From: Streptomyces sp. HUAS ZL42
Lineage (GTDB): Bacteria; Actinomycetota; Actinomycetes; Streptomycetales; Streptomycetaceae
Reading direction: 5' to 3'
Length of the DNA: 64,000 nt
Assembly (NCBI RefSeq): GCF_040782645.1
Contig: NZ_CP160403.1
Location: forward strand, 8,343,001 to 8,407,000
Below the pieces are notes generated by a model that saw only the letters and a list, made by a program, of their open reading frames with translations, made no database searches and was not told the DNA's origin. Each line of letters begins with the position of its first letter. Positions within the stretch are counted from its first letter, which is position 1. A program made the translations under genes and the position numbers. This document shows positions 16,313-25,450 of this stretch, one piece after another.

Positions 16313-16720
16313 CTAACGCAGTCGGGGAATCTCGATCGCAGGGCAACGGTCCATGACCATCTCCAGCCCGGCCGCGCGGGTGCGGTCGTAGGCCGCCTCG
16401 TCGATGACGTCGAGCTGGAACCACACCGCCTTGGCCCCCTTCGCGACCGCCTCGTCCGCGATCGCGCCGGCGAGGTCGCTGTTGACGAACACGTCGACGA
16501 CGTCCACGTCGAAGGGGATGTCCGCGAGGGAGGCGTAGCCCCGCTCCCCGTGGACCGTCTCCGCCTTGGGGTGGACCGGCACGATGCGCTTGCCGAAGAG
16601 CTGCAGCACCTCGGCGACTCCGTGCGCCGCGCGACGCCGGTTCGACGACAGGCCCACGATCGCCCAGGTGTCGCCCAGCCCGGTGAGGATCTTGCGGATC
16701 GTCGCCTCGTCGCCGTACAT
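16313..16720 (-). CDS. CoA-binding (YccU-like) protein
   Basis: A 135-residue single-domain Rossmann protein of the CoA_binding family. The nucleotide-binding start WAIVGLSSNRRRAAHGVAEVL, the KRIVPVHPKAETVHGERGYASLADIP segment and the VDVFVNSDLAGAIADEAVAKGAKAVWFQLDV strand-helix are diagnostic. Members are small stand-alone proteins of unclear function, related to the CoA-binding part of succinyl-CoA synthetase. The ATG at 16720 has GGAGGAG about 8 bases upstream. It is transcribed toward the damaged monooxygenase and looks independent. Confidence 0.8.
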   Translation of the reverse strand: MYGDEATIRKILTGLGDTWAIVGLSSNRRRAAHGVAEVLQLFGKRIVPVHPKAETVHGERGYASLADIPFDVDVVDVFVNSDLAGAIADEAVAKGAKAVWFQLDVIDEAAYDRTRAAGLEMVMDRCPAIEIPRLR

Positions 16721-16822
16721 CGTCGGTCTCCTCCGGCTGGGGAACGTGTGTCGTGGAACTGTGGACATGAGGCACAACAGTGGAATGCACGGGGTGATTC
16801 CGCTCCCGGTCCTCCGGGCCGA

Positions 16823-16881
16823 CCCGTCCCATCCCATCCCATCCCGTTCCGTTCCGTCCCGTCCCGTCCCCGTTCCCGTGT
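16823..16881. repeat. Pentanucleotide (CCCRT/TCCGT) microsatellite
   Basis: A run of degenerate 5-bp units (CCCAT three times, then TCCGT and CCCGT variants) occupies the gap between the CoA-binding gene and the CysRS-like gene, ending about 55 bases before the latter's start. Length variation here could alter promoter spacing. Confidence 0.7.
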
Positions 16882-16936
16882 CCGGAATGCGCGCCGTACG
16901 CCTGCGTACGGCCGCCCGTGCGCCTACGCTCACCCC

Positions 16937-17665
16937 GTGCTTCGCATCATCGACGCCCGAACGGGTGAGCCCGTCGACGCAGCCCCCGTCCGCCGGGGTC
17001 TGACCCGTGTCGAGGCGCATGCGCCCGGCTTCGACACCGGCGCCCTGCGCGTGCTGCTCGTCGCCGACCTGCTCGTCCGCGCTCTGGAGCTCGGCGGTAC
17101 GCCCGTCTGGGCGCTGCTGACCGTCGAACGCGAGCAGGCGGAGCTGCGGGCCGGTGCCGCGGCCCTCGGCATCCGGCCCTTCGAGGACAGCCGGGACGTC
17201 GGCCCGGGGCTGGGCGAGGCACAGGTGCTCCACGTGGTGGCCGAGGGCGGACACGCTCCCGACGGAGTCCGGATCGCCGTTTCGCCCGTCGAATCGGCGA
17301 CTGCCGGACCTCCGGCCGACACCGACCCCTCCGTCCTGCGCCTGGCCCTGCTCGCCTGCCCGCGCGGCGTGCCCGTACGGCTGGACGCGCCAGCCCTGGC
17401 CGACGCGCACGACACCCTCGTACGCTGGCGCCGTGCCGTCGCCGACTGGGCGCACCGGCCCTCGCGGCCGATCCCCGACGAGGTGCGCGGCCGGCTCCGT
17501 ACCGCCTGGGAGGACGACCTGAACGTGCCCGAGGTGCTCGACGTCCTGCGCCGGGTGGAGGACGCCGGAGCGGACCTGCCGGACGGTGCCCGGTTCGAGA
17601 CCTACGCCTACGCGGACCGGCTCCTCGGCCTCGACCTCACCCGCGACCTGGGATCCCCGTCATGA
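16937..17665 (+). CDS. Cysteinyl-tRNA synthetase-like protein lacking the catalytic motifs
   Basis: A 242-residue protein. The N-terminus (LRIIDARTGEPVDAAPVRRGLTRVEAHAPG) and the segment ALRVLLVADLLVRALELGGTPVWALLTVE align by eye with the start of cysteinyl-tRNA synthetase and MshC. The active-site CGPTVY and HIGH signatures are absent. The C-terminal part (AWEDDLNVPEVLDVLRRVEDAG) resembles the synthetase's DDLNTP helix region. It is probably a non-catalytic homologue with an unknown job. Its stop overlaps the ATG of the next gene (ATGA), so it is coupled to a SixA-type phosphatase. The GTG at 16937 follows the microsatellite. Confidence 0.6.
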   Translation: MLRIIDARTGEPVDAAPVRRGLTRVEAHAPGFDTGALRVLLVADLLVRALELGGTPVWALLTVEREQAELRAGAAALGIRPFEDSRDVGPGLGEAQVLHVVAEGGHAPDGVRIAVSPVESATAGPPADTDPSVLRLALLACPRGVPVRLDAPALADAHDTLVRWRRAVADWAHRPSRPIPDEVRGRLRTAWEDDLNVPEVLDVLRRVEDAGADLPDGARFETYAYADRLLGLDLTRDLGSPS

Positions 17666-18207
17666 CCGCACGCTCCGAATCGGCACCGCTTCGCCGCCTG
17701 GTCGTGCTGCGGCACGCCAAGTCCGCATGGCCGGACGGCGTCCCCGACCACGAACGGCCGCTCGCCCCGCGTGGCCGACGGGACGCGCCCGCCGCGGGGC
17801 GCGCCCTCGCCGAGGCCGACTGCCTGCCGGACCTCGCCCTGTGCTCGACCGCCGTACGCGCGCGGGAGACCTGGGAACTGGTCTCCGCCGAGTGGGGCAC
17901 TCCGCCGCCCGTACGCCACGACGTCCGGCTCTACGGCGCCGGCGTGCCGCAGCTGCTGCGGGTGGTGCACGAGACTCCTGCGGAGGTCGAGACGCTGCTG
18001 CTGGTCGGGCACAACCCCGGTCTGGAGGACCTGGTCCTCGAACTCGCCGGCGACGCCCTCGACGACGCGCTGGACGAGGTCCGCCTGAAGTTCCCGACCT
18101 CGGCGATCGCGGTGCTGGCCTGGCACGGCCACACATGGCGGGCCCTCGCCCCGGGCCGCGCCCTGCTCACCTCGATGGCCGTGCCGCGGGGACGGAAGAA
18201 GGGATAG
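17662..18207 (+). CDS. Histidine phosphatase (SixA-type)
   Basis: A 181-residue branch-1 histidine phosphatase. The catalytic RHA motif is in LVVLRHAKSAWPDG (residues ~13-26). The second-site arginine follows in ALCSTAVRARETWELV (~62-77), and the second histidine is in LLLVGHNPGLEDLVLELAG (~112-130). This short form matches SixA, which removes phosphate from phosphohistidine in proteins. It overlaps the CysRS-like gene by four bases and is translated with it. The C-terminal RGRKKG tail is basic. Confidence 0.85.
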   Translation: MTARSESAPLRRLVVLRHAKSAWPDGVPDHERPLAPRGRRDAPAAGRALAEADCLPDLALCSTAVRARETWELVSAEWGTPPPVRHDVRLYGAGVPQLLRVVHETPAEVETLLLVGHNPGLEDLVLELAGDALDDALDEVRLKFPTSAIAVLAWHGHTWRALAPGRALLTSMAVPRGRKKG

Positions 18208-18340
18208 CCGAAGACCTCCGGCCGCGGCCTTCGCAGCCCGGTGCGCATGGACACCTCACGTTGCCATGCCGTGAAGCCGGTCGGTCGTTGAGAGCCGGGG
18301 CCCTCGAACAGCCCTGGCCGGGCCGGGAGAGAATCCCGGC

Positions 18341-19042
18341 ATGGTGATGGCACGGCACTGGTACTCCTCGTCACCCGTCGTGGACGGGCATCCGCTCTTG
18401 GATGAGCCCGGCTTCTGGCCCGCGCACCTGGCCTGCCTGTCCGAGGGCTTCCCGCCAGAGGCCTTCGGTTCGGACGCGGGCGACGCGGACGCCATGCTGG
18501 ACAAGCTCCAGGACCCAGCGGCATGGCCGGTGTTCACACTGCCTCTGACCGGCGGCTTCACGATCGTCGTGCATTACAACAGCGGCGAGGAGTCCACCAC
18601 CACGGACTACTTCCTCACGCACCACGAATGGAGCCGGGATCTCGTGCTGGCCAGCGACGATCAGGACCGTATCGGGCCTGGGCTGTGCTGGCCCGAGCTC
18701 GCCGCCCTGGTGGAGGCACCGGCGGACGCCGTCGGGGTCACCGACCCTCATGCCCGGCTCCTTCTCCTCCTTCCCGTCCTGGGCGACACCGCAGTCCCGG
18801 ACGAAGCTGTGACAGCCGTGGTCCGGGCCCTGGTCACCCAGGGTGCTCCCGGGGCGAGCGAGCCGTTGGCCAGGCTCTTGCTCCAGGGGCACCCCATGTG
18901 GGGCGCCCAGGACTGGTGGTTCGACACGGATGAACGGAGCTGGATCTGCGAAGGCGATCACAGCCCACGCAAGATTCCCTTGGGCGACCACTTGCCCGAA
19001 CGGCAGCGAACTGCTCTCGAGGCGTGCCTGACTCCCAAATGA
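18341..19042 (+). CDS. Hypothetical protein
   Basis: A 233-residue cytosolic protein I do not recognise. It is rich in Trp and acidic residues. It has a two-part look: residues 1-125 (WYSSSPVVDGHPLLDEPGFWPAHL, FTIVVHYNSGEESTTTDYFLTHHEW) and a helical 130-200 region (LLLLLPVLGDTAVPDEAVTAVVRALVTQGAP) like those of immunity-type or SMI1/SUKH-neighbour proteins in Streptomyces. The ATG at 18341 follows GGGAG within a small CCGGG/CCCGG hairpin; ATG 18347 is an alternative. It stands alone. No function is proposed. Confidence 0.6.
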   Translation: MVMARHWYSSSPVVDGHPLLDEPGFWPAHLACLSEGFPPEAFGSDAGDADAMLDKLQDPAAWPVFTLPLTGGFTIVVHYNSGEESTTTDYFLTHHEWSRDLVLASDDQDRIGPGLCWPELAALVEAPADAVGVTDPHARLLLLLPVLGDTAVPDEAVTAVVRALVTQGAPGASEPLARLLLQGHPMWGAQDWWFDTDERSWICEGDHSPRKIPLGDHLPERQRTALEACLTPK

Positions 19043-19171
19043 CCGACCCGGGCTGCGCGCGGGACAGCAGTGTCGGGAACACCGGCCAGAGGCATCGCCG
19101 CCCCGTACTCGAAGATCACGAGGAGCATCCGCCCCATCGGAACGCCCTCGACCAAGGATTAGGCTGGCCGG

Positions 19172-19798
19172 ATGCAGGACGAGTACCGCACAGTCGCCCA
19201 TGCGGGCGTGCACGAGACCGAGGTCAACCGCTCGCGCTTCCTGTGCGCCCTCGCCCCGGTGGCCACCGAGCAGGAGGCCCAGGACTTCGTCGCGGCCGTC
19301 CGCAAGGAGCACGCCGACGCCACCCACAACTGCTGGGCCTACGTCATCGGCGCCGACGCCGCGATCCAGAAGGCGAGCGACGACGGCGAACCGGGCGGCA
19401 CCGCCGGCGTCCCCATGCTGCAGATGCTGCTGCGCCGCGACATGCGGTACGTCGTCGCCGTCGTCACCCGCTACTTCGGCGGGGTCAAGCTCGGCGCGGG
19501 CGGGCTCATCAGGGCGTACGGCGGCGCGGTCGGCGAGGCCCTGGACGCCCTGGGCACGATCACCCGGCGGCGGTTCCGGCTGGCCACGGTGACCGTCGAC
19601 CACCAGCGCGCCGGAAAGTTGCAGAACGATCTGCGCTCGACCGGCCGTGAGGTGCGCGACGTCCGCTACGGCGAGGCGGTCACCATCGAGATCGGACTGC
19701 CCGACGCCGACGTGGACGCCTTCCGGGCGTGGCTCGCCCACGTCACCGCGGGGAACGCCGGGTTCCAACTGGGCGGTGAAGCCTACGGGGATGCCTGA
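19172..19798 (+). CDS. YigZ/IMPACT family protein
   Basis: A 208-residue protein of the YigZ (UPF0029/Impact) family. The N-terminal domain shows the signature EVNRSRFLCALAPV, then ATHNCWAYVIG, SDDGEPGGTAGVPMLQML and VVAVVTRYFGGVKLGAGGLIRAYGGAVGEAL. The C-terminal ferredoxin-like DUF1949 domain spans residues ~140-200. Members are linked to translation and stress but have no settled biochemical role. It is the last core gene before the island; its natural downstream neighbour was sbcD, whose start codon lies 108 bases on. Confidence 0.85.
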   Translation: MQDEYRTVAHAGVHETEVNRSRFLCALAPVATEQEAQDFVAAVRKEHADATHNCWAYVIGADAAIQKASDDGEPGGTAGVPMLQMLLRRDMRYVVAVVTRYFGGVKLGAGGLIRAYGGAVGEALDALGTITRRRFRLATVTVDHQRAGKLQNDLRSTGREVRDVRYGEAVTIEIGLPDADVDAFRAWLAHVTAGNAGFQLGGEAYGDA

Positions 19799-19903
19799 CA
19801 ACCCGACCGGAAGGGGCATAACGGGCGTTCATGGGGCGTGTCATGACGGGGCGATACGGGAGTAACCGCCCGTGCTGTCAGACCCGGCCGTTAGTCTCGG
19901 GGA

Positions 19904-19922
19904 TCATGAGACTGCTGCACAC
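19904..19922 (+). repeat. Left attachment site (attL) with sbcD stub
   Basis: TCATGAGACTGCTGCACAC. The ATG at 19906 opens M-R-L-L-H-T, the start of SbcD, after which the sequence diverges and a TGA follows at 19945-19947. It matches 17 of 19 bases at the right end of the island. The upstream 19799-19903 gap should hold the native sbcD promoter, now separated from the gene. Confidence 0.75.
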
Positions 19923-19923
19923 A

Positions 19924-20093
19924 TTTTCGGGGCGGTGCTTACCATGAGGTCCGCCGTTTCTGCAAAGGTGCAGGTCAGGGAGGTGTCGTTCCGTTAATGA
20001 GGGGCTCGTTGGTGGTGCCGGTGCTGGCTCGGTGCTGACCTGTGGGCACCCCTCGTCATCCCTGGTGACCTGTCCCGTGCTGGTTCCGTGCTG
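19924..20093. repeat. Left subterminal repeats, possible integrase arm sites
   Basis: Next to attL lie TTTTCGGGGCG (19924-19934), TTACC (19939-19943), TGCAGGTCAG (19969-19978) and two paired hexamers of form GTGCTG-N5-GTGCTG (20021-20037, 20077-20093). The same elements recur beside attR. The rest of the gap to 20430 shows no gene on either strand that I can support. Confidence 0.5.
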
Positions 20094-20430
20094 GGCGGAG
20101 TGAGGTTCGAGTTCTAGGCGACGGGGTGTGTGAGGTCTGACAGCCACGCTATTCGCAGTCGTCGGATGGGCTTGGCGAGGCGGTCGCCGATGGATCGGCT
20201 TCCATTTGCCTGCGCCGCAATGCCCGCACCACGATATTTTTCTCCGGCGAGCGGAGCTGTGAGTGCCGTTTTGATCGGCGTCGATCGTGCTGAACACGAT
20301 GCGCCAGTCGATGCGTTGGCGAGCTTGGTGAGGGACAAGTAGCGTGTGCAGGTTGATGCTGTCTTGGTCTGTGGAGATGCGAGGAGACCTTTGCGTGATT
20401 CCTTCGCAGTGAGAGCTGGCGGGAGTGGGC

Positions 20431-23400
20431 ATGCCTGACACCGATCTTTTGCGTGCCAGCCGTGACGGTGATCAGTTCCACTATCACTGGGCGGCTCGGC
20501 AGGCGCTTAAGTTGCTGCTCCCTGACGCGGATCTGACTGCGATCGCCATCGAGGGCGTGTCGCACGATGACACGGAGGGTCGCGATGGCGAGGACGTCAT
20601 TGATATCGCCGAGTACTACGGCTCTACCGGGCTCCGCGAAGCAAACCGTGTGGTGTATCGGCAACTGAAGCACTCGACGACGCGGGCTACGGAGGAGTGG
20701 ACCGTGTCGGGTCTTGCCGGGACAGTCAGCGGGTTCGCGGAGAAGTACCGGCGAATCCGGCTGGAGTCGCCGGGGCTGGAGCAGAAGGTGACCTTCGAGT
20801 TCCTTTCCAATCGGCCGGTCCGTGACTCCGTTCTGCGCGCGATCGGAATCCTGGCAGCAGGCGGGGCGCATGGCGCGTACGCGCACGAGGTCAAATTCCT
20901 CAAGCAGTATGCGGGGTTCTCCGACGGCGCAGATGGCGAAGCCGCGTTCTTCAATCAACTGGAGGTGGATCCCACAGCTCCGGGCCTGTTGCGGCTCGAA
21001 GGGCTGTTCCGGCTGGATCTGGCCGGTTTTCTGCCCGGTGCCCCCGATGTGCAGCCCCTTCTGCTGAAGGAGATGATCGCGAGACGCGCGACCTCGCTGG
21101 AGACGAATCACGTCGTCGATCGCGCCACTGTGCTTACGGCTCTCGGCGTCCCACCGGAGCGTGTTCTGCCTGCTCCCAACCTCATCGACCGGCCCGGGCG
21201 AGTCATCGTGACTCCGCAGACCGGCGCGATCGTCGACGAGATCGTGCGGCTCGCCCAGCGGCCGGTCATAGTCCACGCGGCAGGCGGTGTCGGGAAGTCC
21301 GTGCTCACCACGCAGATCGAACACGACTTGCCGGCGGGCTCCGTCACTCTCGTCTACGACTGCTTCGGGAATGGTGGTTACCGGCGCTCGAGCTCACCCC
21401 GCCACCAGCATCAACAAGGCTTGGTCCAGCTGGCCAACGAACTTGCTGCGCATGCCCTTTGCGATCCGCTGATTCCGGCCGGTACAGCCCAGCCAACCGA
21501 CTACGCGAAGGCGTTCATGGTCAGAGTCCGGGGTGCGGCAGAGGCAATCGCGGCCTCTACCCCCGGAGCGCTCCTAGTGCTTGTTGTGGACGCGGCCGAC
21601 AACGCGGCTCTCATCGCGAGAGAGAGTGGTGAACGCGCCTTCGCTACAGACCTGTTGCGAGAGTCCCTGCCCGACAACGTGCGCCTCGTCATGCTTGGCC
21701 GCACCGAACGTGTCGATCTGCTGGAACCACCGCCCAGCGTTCACAAAATCGAGCTTGCGGGGTTCGGGGCCACCGAGTCCAGGCAACACCTGGAATCAAT
21801 GTTCGGCGCGGTCACGGAGGCGCAGGCGGCCGAGTTCCACCGTCGCACGGGTGGCAACCCCCGGATCCAGGCCCTCGTACTCAGTACGGCATCGGACCTC
21901 GACTCCTGTCTTGCCTCCCTTGGAGAGGCGCGCCAACCCGACATCTCCTTGTTCGACGAGCTCCTGCAGAGCTTGGTGGACCACTGCAAGGACGCCAACC
22001 ACCACCTGAGTGCTGAGATCGACCGCCTGTGCGAGGCACTGGCCGCACTCCGGCCGAGGATTCCCGTCGGAGTTCTGACCGAGCTTTGCGGGGTGTCCGC
22101 CGCGCTCATTCACAGCTTCGCAGCAGATCTCGGACGCCCACTGCTCGTCGACGGCGACACCTTGCAGTTCCGTGACGAGCCGACCGAGACCTGGTTTCGC
22201 ACGAGATATCGTCCGGCTGGCGACTCCCTGATCGACTTCATCAACCGCCTGACACCGCTCGCCGCAGGTGAACCGTATGTGGCGGCCTCATTGCCTCAAC
22301 TGCTGTGGGAGGCCGGTCAGGTCGACACCCTTGTCGAGCTGGCGATGACCGACGGCGCCCTCCCCGAGGGCGACGATCTGGAACAACGGGAGATCGCTCA
22401 GCAGCGGGCCCAGTTCGCCCTCAAGGCCACGCTGCGCGTGGGCAAGGAGTGGGAGGCGGCCCGGCTGGCCGTCAAGGCTGGAAGCCTGGCCGCCGGCCAC
22501 TCTCGTCGGATTCATCTGCTGAGGAGCAATACCGATCTAGCGGGCGCGTTCCTGGACGCCAGCACGGTCGAAGACATAGTGGCGAACCGCAGCCTTGCCG
22601 CGGACTGGCCAGGTTCCAACCTTCACTTCGAAGGCGCCCTGCTCTCGTTCGCCGCAGGCCAGACCGACTTCGCCCGCAGCCGACTACGCAGCGCGGCGGA
22701 ATGGCTCAAGGCATGGGTGCGTCGGCCTGACGATGACGATCCGCACCGACACCACGTCACCGCGACGGACATCGCAGAAGTCGCCTTCGGGCTACTGAAC
22801 ACTGACGGGGTGGAGGCGTGCGCCGAATACTTGGCCCAGTGGCGCCCCAATCGGGTGGGCTTCGAAGCTGGAGTGATCATTACCACCCGGCTAGCCGACT
22901 CGGGCCGTACCGAGGAACTGGAGGCTCTCGGCCACGCGGCCACGCGTATGAAGTACCTCCAGTTCGCCGTCGCCTACGCTGCCTGGCAGGCCAACCTCGT
23001 CTGCCAGGCACCGCTTGCGCGGCGCCTGGTGAGAATGCTGAAACGCCAACGCAGACCCGTCTCCATTCGCTGGCATAGGGGTGTCCCGGAGGAGAACAAG
23101 GCGCTTCCGGCGGTCGGTTGGATCATCGCTATGGGGCTGCGCCACGGCGTGCTGTCGGACGCAGAGGCCGAACGCATCCTGCTTCTCAATCTCCCTGACG
23201 ACCTGGGCCGGGGCGCTGGAAGCCGCTACGGCCTGAACACCGACACACTCGCACTCCTGTGCGGCTTCGCACTGCTTTCGAAGATCCGGAGGCAGCCCTT
23301 CGACGCGGACATGGTTGCGGGCGACGACGTCCGTGAAGCGCGGCAACACCCTCATACGTACTCGCGCACACTGAACGACCATGAGCAGAGCGTCGTGCCC

Positions 23401-24873
23401 CTTGGTGTCTGGGCGAGCCTCTGGATCGACTGCCTAGTCGGAGCCTCCGGCGACACAGAAGTCCCGTTCCGAGATCTCGTGGCTTCCATGCCGGGGAAAC
23501 GTGGTGGACAAGAGGTGCCGTACTTCCTCTATCGAGGGGTCGCGCGACTGGGTGTCCGGATTCTCGCCTTCGGCTCGTCCGAGGCGACGCGTCGGCTCCT
23601 GCTCGACTGGTACCGGGCCACGCAGGGGAACATTGCACATGAAGTTCTGATTGACGCCGTCCGAGCGGCGGCCCCCGTTGATGAATTGCAGCATATTGCC
23701 GTCGAACTCGCGGAGTCCGTCGCCGCGTCGCTCGACACCACGCAGGACAGCGCTGAGTACAAGGCAGAGCAGATGGTGAAACTCGCTCGCGCCGTCCAGC
23801 GATTTGACACACGCGAGGCTCACGCCTACTTCACCAGGGCAATCGATCTGACCGACCGCGTCGGCGACGACGTACATGTGCTGTGGAGGAGCTTCCTTGC
23901 CGTCGCCCGCCGAGCCGCCGAGGGAAATCACGAAGACGATCGCCGCGCATATCGCGTTGCGCAGCTTGCTGAGAGCATTCAGCCCTACCTCGGTGACGGA
24001 ATGGATCACTCCGCGGTGCTGAGCGTCATGGGCCGCTTGAACCCGACGACCGCGACAGTCGTAGCTTCCCGCTGGCGTGATCGTCGCTTGTGTTCTGAGG
24101 GCCCGTTCATACAGGCACTTCTCGACGAGGAGGCGGGCCCGCTTGCTCCGTCCGCGGTCACCGCTCTCGCGACGGTGCCGTTCAACGAGCACCGTGTCGG
24201 CGCCCTTCGCCTCGTTGAACGGGCCCTTCGCGAGGCTCTCGACGACGGGGAACGCATCGCCGAAATTCTGGGAGAGTTCCTACGGGCACGTCGTTTCAGC
24301 AGCGAGTCCTTCGAACACCTTGACCAGACCGCCAGCGAATTGGGCATCGACCTCTCCGACACGTTGTTCGCCGTCCGGTCCCGCCACATCGCGTTCCCGG
24401 CGCCGTCCGGCTACAGCTCTCCCCGGTGGACGCGGGGTGAGGAGGACGATGAGCGAATGGCGCGTGCGCGACAGCTGGAGGGCGCCCTAGCAGCGTGTGA
24501 TCTCTCCACCCATGAGGGCTGGGAGAGGGCCCGCCAACTGGTTCGCGGGTCGGGCCACCTGCTGCGCATGGAGCAGGTCGTCGACCAGGCCGTCAGGGTG
24601 CCACTGCGCGAACTCGACGACATGCTCATAGCGTTCCAGTCCAATCCCCACCTCAGCACCTTCGATTACACACATCTGGTTCAGAGGCTGGACGAGCTGC
24701 CCTTGCTTCCCCTGGCCGCCCGCCAGCAGTTGCGTCGTCTTGCCGACACGGTCACCACGCGGTTCAGCCGGGAACTGACCACAAAGGGCTACGAGCCGAT
24801 CGACCTACAGGAGCTCGCCGGTCTGGCCGGCACACCTACTGATTTCCTCGGATTGTTGTCGGGTGGTGGGTGA
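20431..24873 (+). CDS. Avs-like STAND NTPase, C-terminus cut off by an IS
   Basis: The present frame encodes 1,480 residues. The N-terminal domain (~1-200) looks like a Cap4/PD-(D/E)XK nuclease: QFHYHWAARQALKLLLPDADL, then EDVIDIAEYYG and VVYRQLKHSTT (Q-x-K, residues ~77-80), then FEFLSNRPV. A STAND/NACHT NTPase follows, with Walker A AAGGVGKSVLTTQ (~283-295) and Walker B-like LLVLVVDAADNA (~379). The rest is a long helical-repeat region, the usual sensor part. This order matches antiviral STAND (Avs) proteins, which detect phage proteins and then cut DNA. The last 12 codons belong to the inserted IS630; the lost sensor end lies at 25984-27701. ATG 20431 follows GGGAG; GTG 20425 is an alternative. 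Confidence 0.7.
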   Translation: MPDTDLLRASRDGDQFHYHWAARQALKLLLPDADLTAIAIEGVSHDDTEGRDGEDVIDIAEYYGSTGLREANRVVYRQLKHSTTRATEEWTVSGLAGTVSGFAEKYRRIRLESPGLEQKVTFEFLSNRPVRDSVLRAIGILAAGGAHGAYAHEVKFLKQYAGFSDGADGEAAFFNQLEVDPTAPGLLRLEGLFRLDLAGFLPGAPDVQPLLLKEMIARRATSLETNHVVDRATVLTALGVPPERVLPAPNLIDRPGRVIVTPQTGAIVDEIVRLAQRPVIVHAAGGVGKSVLTTQIEHDLPAGSVTLVYDCFGNGGYRRSSSPRHQHQQGLVQLANELAAHALCDPLIPAGTAQPTDYAKAFMVRVRGAAEAIAASTPGALLVLVVDAADNAALIARESGERAFATDLLRESLPDNVRLVMLGRTERVDLLEPPPSVHKIELAGFGATESRQHLESMFGAVTEAQAAEFHRRTGGNPRIQALVLSTASDLDSCLASLGEARQPDISLFDELLQSLVDHCKDANHHLSAEIDRLCEALAALRPRIPVGVLTELCGVSAALIHSFAADLGRPLLVDGDTLQFRDEPTETWFRTRYRPAGDSLIDFINRLTPLAAGEPYVAASLPQLLWEAGQVDTLVELAMTDGALPEGDDLEQREIAQQRAQFALKATLRVGKEWEAARLAVKAGSLAAGHSRRIHLLRSNTDLAGAFLDASTVEDIVANRSLAADWPGSNLHFEGALLSFAAGQTDFARSRLRSAAEWLKAWVRRPDDDDPHRHHVTATDIAEVAFGLLNTDGVEACAEYLAQWRPNRVGFEAGVIITTRLADSGRTEELEALGHAATRMKYLQFAVAYAAWQANLVCQAPLARRLVRMLKRQRRPVSIRWHRGVPEENKALPAVGWIIAMGLRHGVLSDAEAERILLLNLPDDLGRGAGSRYGLNTDTLALLCGFALLSKIRRQPFDADMVAGDDVREARQHPHTYSRTLNDHEQSVVPLGVWASLWIDCLVGASGDTEVPFRDLVASMPGKRGGQEVPYFLYRGVARLGVRILAFGSSEATRRLLLDWYRATQGNIAHEVLIDAVRAAAPVDELQHIAVELAESVAASLDTTQDSAEYKAEQMVKLARAVQRFDTREAHAYFTRAIDLTDRVGDDVHVLWRSFLAVARRAAEGNHEDDRRAYRVAQLAESIQPYLGDGMDHSAVLSVMGRLNPTTATVVASRWRDRRLCSEGPFIQALLDEEAGPLAPSAVTALATVPFNEHRVGALRLVERALREALDDGERIAEILGEFLRARRFSSESFEHLDQTASELGIDLSDTLFAVRSRHIAFPAPSGYSSPRWTRGEEDDERMARARQLEGALAACDLSTHEGWERARQLVRGSGHLLRMEQVVDQAVRVPLRELDDMLIAFQSNPHLSTFDYTHLVQRLDELPLLPLAARQQLRRLADTVTTRFSRELTTKGYEPIDLQELAGLAGTPTDFLGLLSGGG

Positions 24874-25450
24874 GGCTGAGTCCGGTGCCGGCAAGGCAGC
24901 CGTCGATGAGGTCGTGCCGTAACTGGATATGGCGAAGTCCGCGGCGGAGGGTGCGTTCGAGGTGGTCGTCGTCGGTGAATGCGGTGTTGGCCAGCGGGCC
25001 GCGCCGTAACAGCGACCAGACGCCTTCCGCCGGATTCAAGTCCGGTGCATAAGAGGGAAGTTGGACGATGGTGAGCCAGTCGTGTTCGTCCGCGTACTGG
25101 CGCATGCCGGCGGCGAGATGGGTATTGAGATTGTCCCAGACGAGCACGATCGGGGCCTTGAGCTGGAGGTGCGCGCGCACCGCCAGGTCGCGGTAGTCGC
25201 GCCAGGAGAAGCTGTCGCGCCCTTTGCCCTTGTGCTTGCGGTGGCGGCGCGGCCGGTAGATCAGCCGGGAGGTTTCTCCTTGCTTGTAGCAGCACATGGC
25301 GGCGATCGACCAGCGGCGCCAGGAGCGGCCGCGCACCCGGACCACCGGCGTGTGCCCACGTCGGCCCCAGGTGCGGGCCCGCGGCGGTGTCATGGAAAAC
25401 CCCGCCTCGTCCTCGAAGACGATGTAGGCCCCCAGCGCCGCCGCGGTCAT
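24836..25450 (-). CDS. IS630 transposase, catalytic part (orfB)
   Basis: A 204-residue DDE domain: first aspartate in YIVFEDEAGFSM, second in VLVWDNLNTHLA and glutamate in YAPDLNPAEGVWSLLRRG, the order and spacing typical of IS630/Tc1-mariner enzymes. Its ATG (25450) overlaps the orfA stop (ATGA), so expression depends on reinitiation or a frameshift. The stop codon TAG is completed by the TA target duplication at the element's left end. The catalytic triad is intact, so the element may still move. Confidence 0.85.
   Translation of the reverse strand: MTAAALGAYIVFEDEAGFSMTPPRARTWGRRGHTPVVRVRGRSWRRWSIAAMCCYKQGETSRLIYRPRRHRKHKGKGRDSFSWRDYRDLAVRAHLQLKAPIVLVWDNLNTHLAAGMRQYADEHDWLTIVQLPSYAPDLNPAEGVWSLLRRGPLANTAFTDDDHLERTLRRGLRHIQLRHDLIDGCLAGTGLSLTHHPTTIRGNQ

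Noticed and set aside
19878..20441. A 187-codon minus-strand frame over the left island end
   Set aside because: Low-complexity composition without recognisable domain; it crosses the attachment site and the start of the Avs-like gene.
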